Shown: positions 57,524 to 64,000 of the stretch, one piece after another
How positions within the stretch are numbered: the stretch's first letter is position 1
Layout: the number at the start of each line of letters is the position of its first letter
Assembly (NCBI RefSeq): GCF_014648475.1
Contig: NZ_BMRE01000037.1
Coordinates: 29,480 to 93,479, forward strand
Origin: Lentzea flava
GTDB lineage: Bacteria; Actinomycetota; Actinomycetes; Mycobacteriales; Pseudonocardiaceae
Reading direction: 5' to 3'
Length of the DNA stretch: 64,000 bases
Notes under the pieces: generated by a model
What the model was told of the DNA's origin: nothing
Databases searched by the model: none
Seen by the model: only the letters and a program-made list of their open reading frames with translations
Position numbers and translations under genes: made by a program

Positions 57524-58339
57524 CTAACTCCGTTGCGCCGAAAGGACCTCGGTGCCGATGATCCGCGGCTGGGTCGTGTCGGTCAGCCAGAAGAGCTGCT
57601 CGATGCGCAGCCAGCTGCCGTCGAGCTCCTGCATCGACACCACCGCGAGCACTGACCCGTCCGGCCGGAGCGAGGTCTGGTCGACGTTGACGGTCTTGAT
57701 GAGCCCCCAGGACTCGACGAACTCCTTGGGGTTGGAGCCGACCAGATCCGGCGACAGCAGCTTGGCCGCGGAGTTCGGCTTGGTGGTGAGCAGCTCGTAG
57801 AACCGGCGCACCACGTCGACCTGCGGCTGAGGGCCGATCGAGACTTCGGGCGTGGTCGGTTCCGGCGTCTGGAGCAGCAGTGCGGACGGCTGCGGCAACG
57901 GGGTGTCGGCGGCGGTCTGCAGCGGCTTGTGCTCGTTCGGCAGCTGGGCCGACAGGACGTCGGGGCGCAGCGCGCTCGCGCCGGACAGCGCGACAGGACG
58001 TTCGGTGATCGGGACGCCGGTGTTCGCCGGTCGCTTGCCCGCGAGGATCGCCGCGCCCGCGACGGCGGAGACCAGCACGACCGCGCCGGTCAGCAGCCCG
58101 GCGGCCTTGGCGGCGCGGCTCTTGCGGAGGCGGCGGCGACGGCCGGAGACGACGGGGATGGTGGCCGTGGTCGCCGTCATGTTCTCGGTCGGGCCGAGCA
58201 GCGACGTGACGAGAGCGTCGGTGGCGGCTTCCTCGTTCGACGGAATGCGGATCGGGCTCGGCTGCTGCTTGATCAGCTCAGCCACGCTGATCGAGCCGGC
58301 GCGGGTGTGCCTCCGCCCGGTCGTCGCGGGACGCTGCAC
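57524..58339 (-). CDS. Single-pass membrane protein with NTF2-like external domain
   Basis: A 271-aa protein. The cytoplasmic N-terminus has GSISVAELIKQQPSP, the same SVAELI motif as the neighbouring gene, then a basic RRRRLRKSRAAK just before a membrane helix (~79-99). The external C-terminal domain (~170-271: VDVVRRFYELLTTKPNSAAKLLSPDLVGSNPKEFVESWGLIKTVNVDQT...) resembles the external parts of kinases 1 and 2. No enzyme motif is visible. The GTG 58339 start has no strong ribosome binding site. It may be a co-sensor of the kinases (inference). Confidence 0.75.
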   Translation of the reverse strand: MQRPATTGRRHTRAGSISVAELIKQQPSPIRIPSNEEAATDALVTSLLGPTENMTATTATIPVVSGRRRRLRKSRAAKAAGLLTGAVVLVSAVAGAAILAGKRPANTGVPITERPVALSGASALRPDVLSAQLPNEHKPLQTAADTPLPQPSALLLQTPEPTTPEVSIGPQPQVDVVRRFYELLTTKPNSAAKLLSPDLVGSNPKEFVESWGLIKTVNVDQTSLRPDGSVLAVVSMQELDGSWLRIEQLFWLTDTTQPRIIGTEVLSAQRS

Positions 58340-58512
58340 TGGCCTGGTCCTCCCGTACTGTCCGTGGTCACCAGAAGACGTACCGTGGCTACGCGTGACG
58401 ACGCCAGCATCTCGGTGGACTTCATCCGTCCGTGGCGTTCAGCGGTGCTCGGGATTCGCTCGATGGTGCTACTTACTACGGTCGGTAACTCAGGGCGTGA
58501 CCTTTAGCCGCT

Positions 58513-59355
58513 TCAGCCGCCGAGCTTCAACCGTTCCCCGTTGATCAGGGGAAGGTCGCCGAGCGTGAAGCTGAGCTCGCGCTTCTCGGTGCTCACCGTG
58601 CCGTCCTTCTTCGTCACCTGCAGCAGGCTGACGGTGAGGCCCTTGCTCGGGTCGACGACGATCTCCTTGACCTCGATCAGCGAGATGTCGGCGAGCCGGC
58701 CCTCGAGCAGCGCACCGGCGTTCGAGCGCACGGTGTCCGTGGTCATGGCGAGCGCTGTGTCCGCGTTCGTCGCCATCTCCCGGTAGAAGTGCTCGGTCTG
58801 CTGGGCGATCTTGGAGCCGTCGACGACCGGTGTGTTGGTGACCGGCACGGTCGTGATCACGGGCGCCGACCCGGACGGCTTGGTGTTGGTGGCCGAGCCC
58901 TTGTCGCCGCCACCCGGCGCGCTGCTGGCACCGGTGCCCGGCACGGGCGCGCCCCTGCCGGTGTTCGCGGCCGTCGGCCTGGCGCTGGTGGCCGACGGGC
59001 TGGTGCCACCGGTGGGCAGCGTGGAGATCAGCGGGACGTCCGACGGATAACCGGGCAGCCCGATCGTCTCGACCTCACCGCCACCGCCGACCAGCTTGGC
59101 GGCGGCGACGCTCAGCCCGACCAGCACGAGCACCGACGAGACGACGGCGAACCAGGCCGCGCGCTTCCAGGTGCGCGGCGGCGTGACCGAGGCGGGCACC
59201 AGGCCGATGTTGAACTTGCGCAGGCCGTCGGTGTCCTGGAGCGGGTCGATCTGGCGGCGGCGGGGCAGCGGGATGCGGTCGCCCCCGACGACGGGACGTG
59301 GCGCTGGTGGCGCCACACCGTCGTCGAGACGATGTTTGCCCGGCTGTTCGTCCAT
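58513..59355 (-). CDS. Single-pass membrane protein with external NTF2-like domain
   Basis: A 280-aa protein. The cytoplasmic ~60 residues include RRRQIDPLQDTDGLRKFNIGLVP. A membrane helix (AAWFAVVSSVLVLVGLSVAAAKLV) is near 66-90. A Ser/Thr/Pro/Gly linker and a C-terminal domain (QQTEHFYREMATNADTALAMTTDTVRSNAGALLEGRLADISLIEVKEIVVDPSKGLTVSLLQVTKKDG) follow, with features of the external domains of the neighbouring proteins. ATG 59355 is preferred over GTG 59364 because AGAGGGG is 8 nt upstream. Function is unknown. Confidence 0.75.
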   Translation of the reverse strand: MDEQPGKHRLDDGVAPPAPRPVVGGDRIPLPRRRQIDPLQDTDGLRKFNIGLVPASVTPPRTWKRAAWFAVVSSVLVLVGLSVAAAKLVGGGGEVETIGLPGYPSDVPLISTLPTGGTSPSATSARPTAANTGRGAPVPGTGASSAPGGGDKGSATNTKPSGSAPVITTVPVTNTPVVDGSKIAQQTEHFYREMATNADTALAMTTDTVRSNAGALLEGRLADISLIEVKEIVVDPSKGLTVSLLQVTKKDGTVSTEKRELSFTLGDLPLINGERLKLGG

Positions 59356-59459
59356 CCCCGACACCCCTCTGCGACGGAATCAGGGTAGGGCCGTACGGAC
59401 GCACCGAACCAACCAAAAGGGGGGTTTCAGGACGAGTGACACTCGATTGTGTGAAATTC

Positions 59460-59786
59460 CTACCGCGGAGGCAGTTGGGCTTGACCGCTGTTCAACTGCT
59501 TGTGCGTCCGCTGCACGCCGTTGACGGCCGCGAGACCGCTGCCACCCGCGATCAGGGCGCCGATCACGTCAGCGGCGGTTGACTCGCCGCCCGTGATGAG
59601 CAGGCCGATCGCCGCGCCCGCGGTCGTCAGGATCGCGGTCTTCCACCGGGTGCGGACGAACTGCGCGACGGGCGCGCCGGCGAGGCCCTTCTTGTTCGCG
59701 GCCGAACCGAGCATGGCCAGGTAAGCGTCGTGCGCCAAGGCGGCGAGCAGGCCTGCGATGGCGATCAGTGCGGCGATGATGCCCAT
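59460..59786 (-). CDS. Small membrane protein
   Basis: A 108-aa protein with an N-terminal helix (MGIIAALIAIAGLLAALAHDAYLAML) and two further hydrophobic stretches (TAILTTAGAAIGLLITGG and VIGALIAGGSGLAAVNGVQ), separated by a basic loop. The end is hydrophilic (RTHKQLNSGQAQLPPR). ATG 59786 is the first reasonable start. No family is recognised. It is divergent from the HDAC-like gene by 64 bp. Confidence 0.7.
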   Translation of the reverse strand: MGIIAALIAIAGLLAALAHDAYLAMLGSAANKKGLAGAPVAQFVRTRWKTAILTTAGAAIGLLITGGESTAADVIGALIAGGSGLAAVNGVQRTHKQLNSGQAQLPPR

Positions 59787-59850
59787 GCGTCCAGTGTGCC
59801 CCCGAATTTTTTCGGTGGACCATCCGTGATCGCCCTGATATCCGGTTCGG

Positions 59851-60909
59851 GTGGACATGTTCTGGCACGACGACTGCCTCGAGCACGACGCCGGTGAGGG
59901 CCTGTGGGAGCTGCCCGGTTCGTGGCCGTGGCTGGACGTCGCCGAGCCGCACCCGGAGAACGCGGCGCGGCTGCGCACGTTCCGGCACGCGCTGACGCAC
60001 GGCCCGGTGGCTTCGCACCTCAAGTGGCATGAGGGACGGCATGCGTCCGTCGACGAGCTTCTGCGCGTGCACTCGGCTTCGTACTTGGACTCGTTGCGCG
60101 TCTCCACGCGTGTGGCGCTGGAAGTGAACACAGTCGTGGGGCCCGAGACGTGGCGTGCGGCGTGCGCGGCGGCGGGGACTTCGCTGGCGGCACTGGAATC
60201 CGGCGCATCGCTGGCGTACGCGCTCGTGCGCCCGCCGGGGCACCACGCGCAGCCGGGCATGGCGGACGGCTACTGCTTCGTCAACAACGCGGCGCTCGTG
60301 GCGGAAACCGCGCGGCGCCAAGGGATGCGGGTCGCGGTGCTGGACTGGGACGTGCACCACGGCAACGGCACGCAGGAGGTCTTCTACGACCGTCCGGACG
60401 TGCTGACCATCTCCCTGCACATGCGGCACGGCTCGTGGGGCACCAACCATCCGCAGACGGGTGCGCCGTCGGAGGTGGGCGCTGACGGGCGGAACGTGAA
60501 CATCGAGCTGTCTCTGGGCGCGGGTGACACGGCGTACCTGCGCGCGTTCGACGAGATCGCCTTCCCGCTGCTGCGCGAGTTCGCACCGGACCTGCTGGTG
60601 TGCGCGTCGGGGTTCGACGGGTCGGCGTTCGACCCCAACGGCCGGCACAACCTGACCGGGACCGGCTATCGCGAGATCGGGCGCCGGGTGGCGTCGTTCG
60701 GGACGCGCGTGGTGCTCACCCAGGAGGGCGGCTACCTGCGCGGGTACTCCGCGTTGTGCCTGCACTCGCTGGTGGAGGGCCTGCTGCGGCTGCCGGAGCC
60801 GTTGCTCGAGGACCCGCTGGCCTACGTGCCGGACGACTCCCAGCTCGTGGACGCGGACTTCGAGCGCGTTCGCGCCGCCCTGAAGCCTTTTTGGCCCGGC
60901 GTGCTGTGA
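59851..60909 (+). CDS. Histone deacetylase-superfamily deacetylase (class II-like)
   Basis: A 352-aa zinc amidohydrolase of the HDAC/AcuC/acetylpolyamine family. Catalytic motifs are LVRPPGHHA (tandem His), the metal ligands in LDWDVHHGNGT, GFDGSAFDPNGRHNLTG (Asp ligand), and QEGGYLRGY. Bacterial members deacetylate acetylpolyamines or protein lysines; the substrate is unknown here. GTG 59851 or ATG 59857 may be the start. The stop codon lies inside a 10-bp-stem hairpin. Confidence 0.92.
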   Translation: MDMFWHDDCLEHDAGEGLWELPGSWPWLDVAEPHPENAARLRTFRHALTHGPVASHLKWHEGRHASVDELLRVHSASYLDSLRVSTRVALEVNTVVGPETWRAACAAAGTSLAALESGASLAYALVRPPGHHAQPGMADGYCFVNNAALVAETARRQGMRVAVLDWDVHHGNGTQEVFYDRPDVLTISLHMRHGSWGTNHPQTGAPSEVGADGRNVNIELSLGAGDTAYLRAFDEIAFPLLREFAPDLLVCASGFDGSAFDPNGRHNLTGTGYREIGRRVASFGTRVVLTQEGGYLRGYSALCLHSLVEGLLRLPEPLLEDPLAYVPDDSQLVDADFERVRAALKPFWPGVL

Positions 60910-60918
60910 CGCCGGGCC
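60893..60918. terminator. Hairpin at the end of the HDAC-like gene
   Basis: GGCCCGGCGT (60893-60902) pairs with ACGCCGGGCC (60909-60918) around a 6-nt loop that includes part of the stop codon. It lies between convergent genes. No T-run follows on either strand, so it is an actinobacterial I-type candidate. Confidence 0.6.
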
Positions 60919-60928
60919 GGTGGGCTTC

Positions 60929-61189
60929 CTACCTGCCGAGCGGGCCGCGGCCCATCTTGAGCAGGATCAGCGCGAGGTCCTTGCCCTCGGGACCGAGCGG
61001 CTTGTAGCGGTTGAGGACGTCGATCTCGCGGTTGTGCACGATCTTCGTCCCACCGGCTGCCATCCGTGCCGCGCCGATGATCTTGGAAACCTCGACGCGG
61101 CGCTGGATGAGCCGCAGTATCTCGGCGTCCAGGTGGTCGATCTCCTGGCGCAGCTCGTTGATGTCGGGCGCGGTGGTGGTGGTGTCCAT
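60929..61189 (-). CDS. aroQ: Chorismate mutase (AroQ, delta type)
   Basis: An 86-aa all-helical chorismate mutase converting chorismate to prephenate, the entry to Phe and Tyr. The motifs are INELRQEIDHLDAEILRLIQRRVEVSKIIGAARMAAGGTKIVHNREIDVLNRYK. Catalytic Arg and Lys residues of helices 1 and 2 are present. The size and the position next to uvrD1 match M. tuberculosis Rv0948c-Rv0949. That enzyme gains activity by binding DAHP synthase (family knowledge). ATG 61189 has GAGAGG at 8 nt. Its leader contains a Phe/Tyr attenuator. Confidence 0.95.
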   Translation of the reverse strand: MDTTTTAPDINELRQEIDHLDAEILRLIQRRVEVSKIIGAARMAAGGTKIVHNREIDVLNRYKPLGPEGKDLALILLKMGRGPLGR

Positions 61190-61233
61190 CGTTGGTGACC
61201 TCTCGACTCTTCGAGTCCTGGCCCGGAAGCGAA

Positions 61234-61267
61234 CGAAGCCCCGGGGTCCGAGGACTCCGGGGCTTCG
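61234..61267 (-). terminator. Attenuator terminator hairpin in the aroQ leader
   Basis: On the minus strand CGAAGCCCCGG (61267-61257) pairs with CCGGGGCTTCG (61244-61234), with inner GTCC/GGAC pairing. It lies between the leader peptide stop and the aroQ ribosome binding site. Its 5' arm contains CCGGAGTCC (61260-61252), exactly complementary to GGACTCCGG (61310-61302) inside the leader peptide coding region, giving an antiterminator alternative. Confidence 0.75.
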
Positions 61268-61284
61268 TGGTGGCTTGTTGAGCG

Positions 61285-61347
61285 CTAGACGACCACGGGA
61301 GCCGGAGTCCGGATCCCGTAGAAAAACTCGAAGAACGTCGCGCGCAC
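61285..61347 (-). CDS. Phe/Tyr leader peptide of the aroQ attenuator
   Basis: A 20-codon frame from GTG 61347 to TAG 61285. Residues 4-11 read TFFEFFYG: four Phe and one Tyr within six codons. The end product PAPVVV is unremarkable. There is no Shine-Dalgarno sequence; an AACACT hexamer 6 nt upstream could be a -10 for a leaderless message. The aromatic codons sit just upstream of the antiterminator strand, so a ribosome stalled for lack of charged tRNA-Phe or tRNA-Tyr would leave that strand free. It is a regulatory peptide and is probably not functional itself. Confidence 0.72.
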   Translation of the reverse strand: MRATFFEFFYGIRTPAPVVV

Positions 61348-61498
61348 GAATGCAGTGTTGCACAGAACCGCTCGCCGCTGCCAAGCCCGCGCGGTGAGAG
61401 GGCTCACCAGGTGGGAAGTCCCAGCAAGGGAGCTCCGATCGAACACATGGTCGGGCGGTACCTGATTTGTCGGTGCCGCCCGGTACCGTGGATGGACG

Positions 61499-63817
61499 AT
61501 GAGCGCCTTGTTCGACTTGCCCTCAAGTCCCCCCGTTTCCCGCGCGGGCCACCTGCTCGACGACCTGAACCCCGCGCAGCGCCGTGCCGTGGAGCACGCC
61601 GGCTCGCCCCTGCTCGTGGTGGCGGGCGCCGGCTCCGGCAAGACGCGCGTCCTCACCAGGCGGATCGCCTACCTGCTCGCGGAACGCGACGTGCACCCCG
61701 GCCAGATCATGGCCATCACGTTCACGAACAAGGCCGCCGCGGAGATGAAGGAGCGCGTCGCCGACATGGTGGGCGCCCGCGCCCGCTCGATGTGGGTGTC
61801 GACGTTCCACTCGATGTGCGTGCGGGTCATGCGCCGCGAGGCCAAGACCCTGGGCATGTCGTCGAACTTCTCGATCTACGACAGCGACGACACGCGCCGG
61901 CTCATCACCCTCGTCGCCCGGGATCTCGACCTCGACCCGAAGAAGTACGCGGCCCGCACCCTCGCCGTGCACATCTCGAACCTCAAGAACGAGCTCGTCG
62001 ACCCGGAGACCGCCACCGCCCAGGCCACCAACGACCTGGAACGCCGCGTGGCCGAGGTCTACACGGTCTACCAGCGCCGCCTGCGCGAGTCGAACTCGCT
62101 CGACTTCGACGACCTCATCATGAGGACCGTCGAACTCCTCCAGACGTTCCCGGACGTGGCAGAGCACTACCGCCGCCGCTTCCGCCACGTCCTGGTCGAC
62201 GAGTACCAGGACACCAACCACGCCCAATACACCCTCGTGCGGGAGCTCGTGGGCAAGACGGGCGGCGAGATCCCCCCTGCCGAACTGTGCGTGGTGGGCG
62301 ACGCCGACCAGTCGATCTACGCCTTCCGCGGCGCCACGATCCGCAACATCGTGGAGTTCGAGCGCGACTACCCGGACGCCACCACGATCCTGCTGGAGCA
62401 GAACTACCGCTCCACCCAGAACATCCTCACCGCCGCCAACGCGGTGATATCCCGCAACCCGAACCGCCGCGACAAGACCCTGTGGTCCGACCTCGGCGAG
62501 GGTGAGAAGATCGTTGGCTACGTCGCCGACAACGAGCACGACGAAGCGGCCTTCGTGGCCAACGAGATCGACCGCCTGGTCGACGGCGGCGAGGTCAACA
62601 ACTCCGAGATCGCCGTCTTCTACCGCACCAACAACCAGTCGCGCGTCTTCGAGGAGATCTTCATCCGCCTGGGCCTCCCGTACCGGGTGGTCGGCGGCGT
62701 CCGCTTCTACGAGCGCCGCGAGGTCCGCGACGCCCTGGCCTACCTGCGCACCCTGGCCAACCCGGAGGACACGGTCTCCCTCCGCCGAATCCTGAACGTG
62801 CCGAAACGAGGCATCGGCGACCGAGCGGAAGCCTGCGTGGCCGCCTACGCCGAACGCGAACGCATCAGCTTCGCCGCCGCCCTCCGCGAAGCCGTGGAAG
62901 ACCGCGTCCCGATGCTGAACCCGCGCTCCCGCAACGCCATCGCGGGCTTCGTGGAACTCATGGACCAACTCGGCGAGATGGTCGAACGCGAAGACGACGT
63001 GGCCGACATCCTCGAGGCAGTCCTCGAAAAAACCGGCTACCGAGCCGAACTGGAAGCCAGCGAGGACCCCCAGGACCACACGAGGATCGAAAACCTCAAC
63101 GAACTGGTCACGGTCGCCCGCGAGTTCACCGAACTGGAACTCCCGGAAGGCGCCGACCCGGTCCCGTCCCTCCCGGCCTTCCTGGAACGCGTCTCCCTGG
63201 TGGCCGACGCCGACTCGATCCCGGACGCCGACTCCGACGGCGTGGTCACCCTCATGACCATCCACACGGCCAAGGGCCTGGAATACCCGGTCGTCTTCTG
63301 CACGGGCTGGGAAGACGGCGTCTTCCCCCACATGCGAGCCCTGGGCGACCCAGCCGAACTGGCAGAAGAACGCCGCCTGGCCTACGTGGGCATCACCAGA
63401 GCCCAACGCCGCCTCTACCTCTCCAGGGCCCTGGTCCGCTCGGCCTGGGGCCAGCCCTCAGCCAACCCGGCCTCCCGCTTCCTGGGCGAAATCCCCCAAG
63501 ACCTGATCGACTGGCGCCGAGTGGAACCCTCCCGCTCAGCCCCAACCGCCGCCACAACCTGGGGCCGCTCAGCCTCCTCAAGCGGCGGCATAGCCTCCCG
63601 AGGCCTGTCCCGTCCAGCCCCAGGCAAGCCGGGCTGGAAGGACGCCCCAGCCCTCAAGCTGGAAGTGGGCGACCGCGTAACCCACGACAAGTACGGCCTG
63701 GGCCGCGTGGTCGCAGTGGACGGCGCGGGCCTGCGAGCCACAGCCACGATCGACTTCGGCGGCTCGGGCACGGTCCGCCTGATGCTGATCGGCAGCGTCC
63801 CGATGACCAAGCTCTAA
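61499..63817 (+). CDS. uvrD1: ATP-dependent DNA helicase UvrD1/PcrA
   Basis: A 772-aa SF1A helicase. The Q motif is LNPAQRRAV (23-31) and Walker A is AGAGSGKT (to residue 49). Motifs II-III have VDEYQDTNHAQYTLV and GDADQSIYAFRGA. Motif V is VTLMTIHTAKGLEYPVVF and motif VI YVGITRAQRRLYL. A Tudor-like C-terminal domain (KLEVGDRVTHDKYGLGRVVAVDGAGLRATATIDFGGSG) binds RNA polymerase or partners. It acts in nucleotide excision repair and removal of blocked polymerase. From about 62780 codon use changes markedly (GAA, CGA, TCA, CCA replace GAG, CGC, TCG, CCG). Confidence 0.96.
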   Translation: MSALFDLPSSPPVSRAGHLLDDLNPAQRRAVEHAGSPLLVVAGAGSGKTRVLTRRIAYLLAERDVHPGQIMAITFTNKAAAEMKERVADMVGARARSMWVSTFHSMCVRVMRREAKTLGMSSNFSIYDSDDTRRLITLVARDLDLDPKKYAARTLAVHISNLKNELVDPETATAQATNDLERRVAEVYTVYQRRLRESNSLDFDDLIMRTVELLQTFPDVAEHYRRRFRHVLVDEYQDTNHAQYTLVRELVGKTGGEIPPAELCVVGDADQSIYAFRGATIRNIVEFERDYPDATTILLEQNYRSTQNILTAANAVISRNPNRRDKTLWSDLGEGEKIVGYVADNEHDEAAFVANEIDRLVDGGEVNNSEIAVFYRTNNQSRVFEEIFIRLGLPYRVVGGVRFYERREVRDALAYLRTLANPEDTVSLRRILNVPKRGIGDRAEACVAAYAERERISFAAALREAVEDRVPMLNPRSRNAIAGFVELMDQLGEMVEREDDVADILEAVLEKTGYRAELEASEDPQDHTRIENLNELVTVAREFTELELPEGADPVPSLPAFLERVSLVADADSIPDADSDGVVTLMTIHTAKGLEYPVVFCTGWEDGVFPHMRALGDPAELAEERRLAYVGITRAQRRLYLSRALVRSAWGQPSANPASRFLGEIPQDLIDWRRVEPSRSAPTAATTWGRSASSSGGIASRGLSRPAPGKPGWKDAPALKLEVGDRVTHDKYGLGRVVAVDGAGLRATATIDFGGSGTVRLMLIGSVPMTKL

Positions 63818-63909
63818 CCGCCATCAGCCCGAGCCGGAGCCCAGCCCTCGCCCGAGCCTCTGGCGCTGGTGGCCGGGGCATGGCCGTCATCGCCGGAGTC
63901 AGATCTCTC

Positions 63910-63969
63910 GCGATGGCGGAGCCGAGCGGCGAGGCCGCAGGCGAGCCCCAAGCGATGGCGCAGCCGAGC
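63910..63969. repeat. Two near-identical 18-nt direct repeats at the window end
   Basis: GCGATGGCGGAGCCGAGC (63910-63927) recurs with one change at 63952-63969, with a related GGCGAGGCCGCAGGCGAGCC between. No gene is assigned to 63818-64000; the right edge cuts the region. It resembles the dispersed intergenic repeats seen in actinobacteria. Confidence 0.5.
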
Positions 63970-64000
63970 AGTCCTTGGCATACCGGGCTGGTGGGGTGGG

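Overview
The window is high-GC (about 70%) chromosomal DNA of a filamentous actinomycete. The evidence is GTG-rich starts, many 4-bp ATGA/GTGA overlaps, WXG100/ESX secretion genes, a WhiB regulator, an SsgA-family sporulation protein, a GroEL1 with a His-rich tail, and PASTA-less Ser/Thr kinases. Gene order closely follows the Mycobacterium tuberculosis block from the ESX-4 locus and rplM-rpsI-glmM, through glmS, nnr, alr, tsaE-tsaB-rimI-tsaD, groES-groEL1, whiB3, sigD-rsdA, guaB2-guaB3 and choD, to guaA. The secreted-protein and kinase style suggests Pseudonocardiaceae (Lentzea/Saccharothrix/Actinosynnema-like); that family placement is inference.

Layout. 1-1102: end of an ESX-4-type locus with two WXG100 proteins. 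1299-4076: ribosomal proteins L13 and S9, GlmM, and a small membrane protein. 4221-7723: a second type VII substrate cluster (EspC-like protein, a 923-aa WXG/Ca-repeat protein, and a coiled-coil Pro-rich protein). 7731-19396: amino-sugar and cell-wall genes (glmS, alr), NAD(P)HX repair, and the t6A tRNA-modification genes, interrupted by a small secreted two-repeat protein and a MatB-like ligase. 19433-25170: a GtrB/GtrA/PIG-V membrane glycosylation trio and two tandem PhoD phosphatases. 25223-27401: CIRCE-groES-groEL1. 27412-32178: regulators (WhiB3-like, a MerR/B12 protein, a WhiI/BldM-like response regulator with an apparent frameshift, SigD and its anti-sigma factor). 32406-45448: purine genes guaB2, guaB3 and guaA, with a ChoD-like flavoprotein and an oxidoreductase group between them. 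45454-49358: a PspC envelope-stress module with two-component system. 49342-59786: three Ser/Thr kinases and a family of related single-pass membrane proteins, with an SsgA-like gene, an EamA exporter and a LysR regulator inside. 59851-63817: an HDAC-like deacetylase, chorismate mutase and UvrD1/PcrA.

The most notable signal is non-coding. The leader of the chorismate mutase gene (61190-61347, minus strand) has all parts of a classical attenuator: a 20-codon leader peptide with a Phe/Tyr cluster, a terminator hairpin, and a 9-nt sequence after the aromatic codons exactly complementary to the terminator's 5' arm. Other points are a CarH-type W-x9-EH motif in a MerR regulator, a one-base frameshift near the start of a developmental response regulator, a perfect 9-5-9 operator over a leaderless choD promoter, two homologous 49-bp palindromes with compensatory changes, and an apparently shared extracytoplasmic domain in kinases and neighbouring membrane proteins. 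No tRNA, rRNA, CRISPR array, transposase, integrase or prophage gene was seen.
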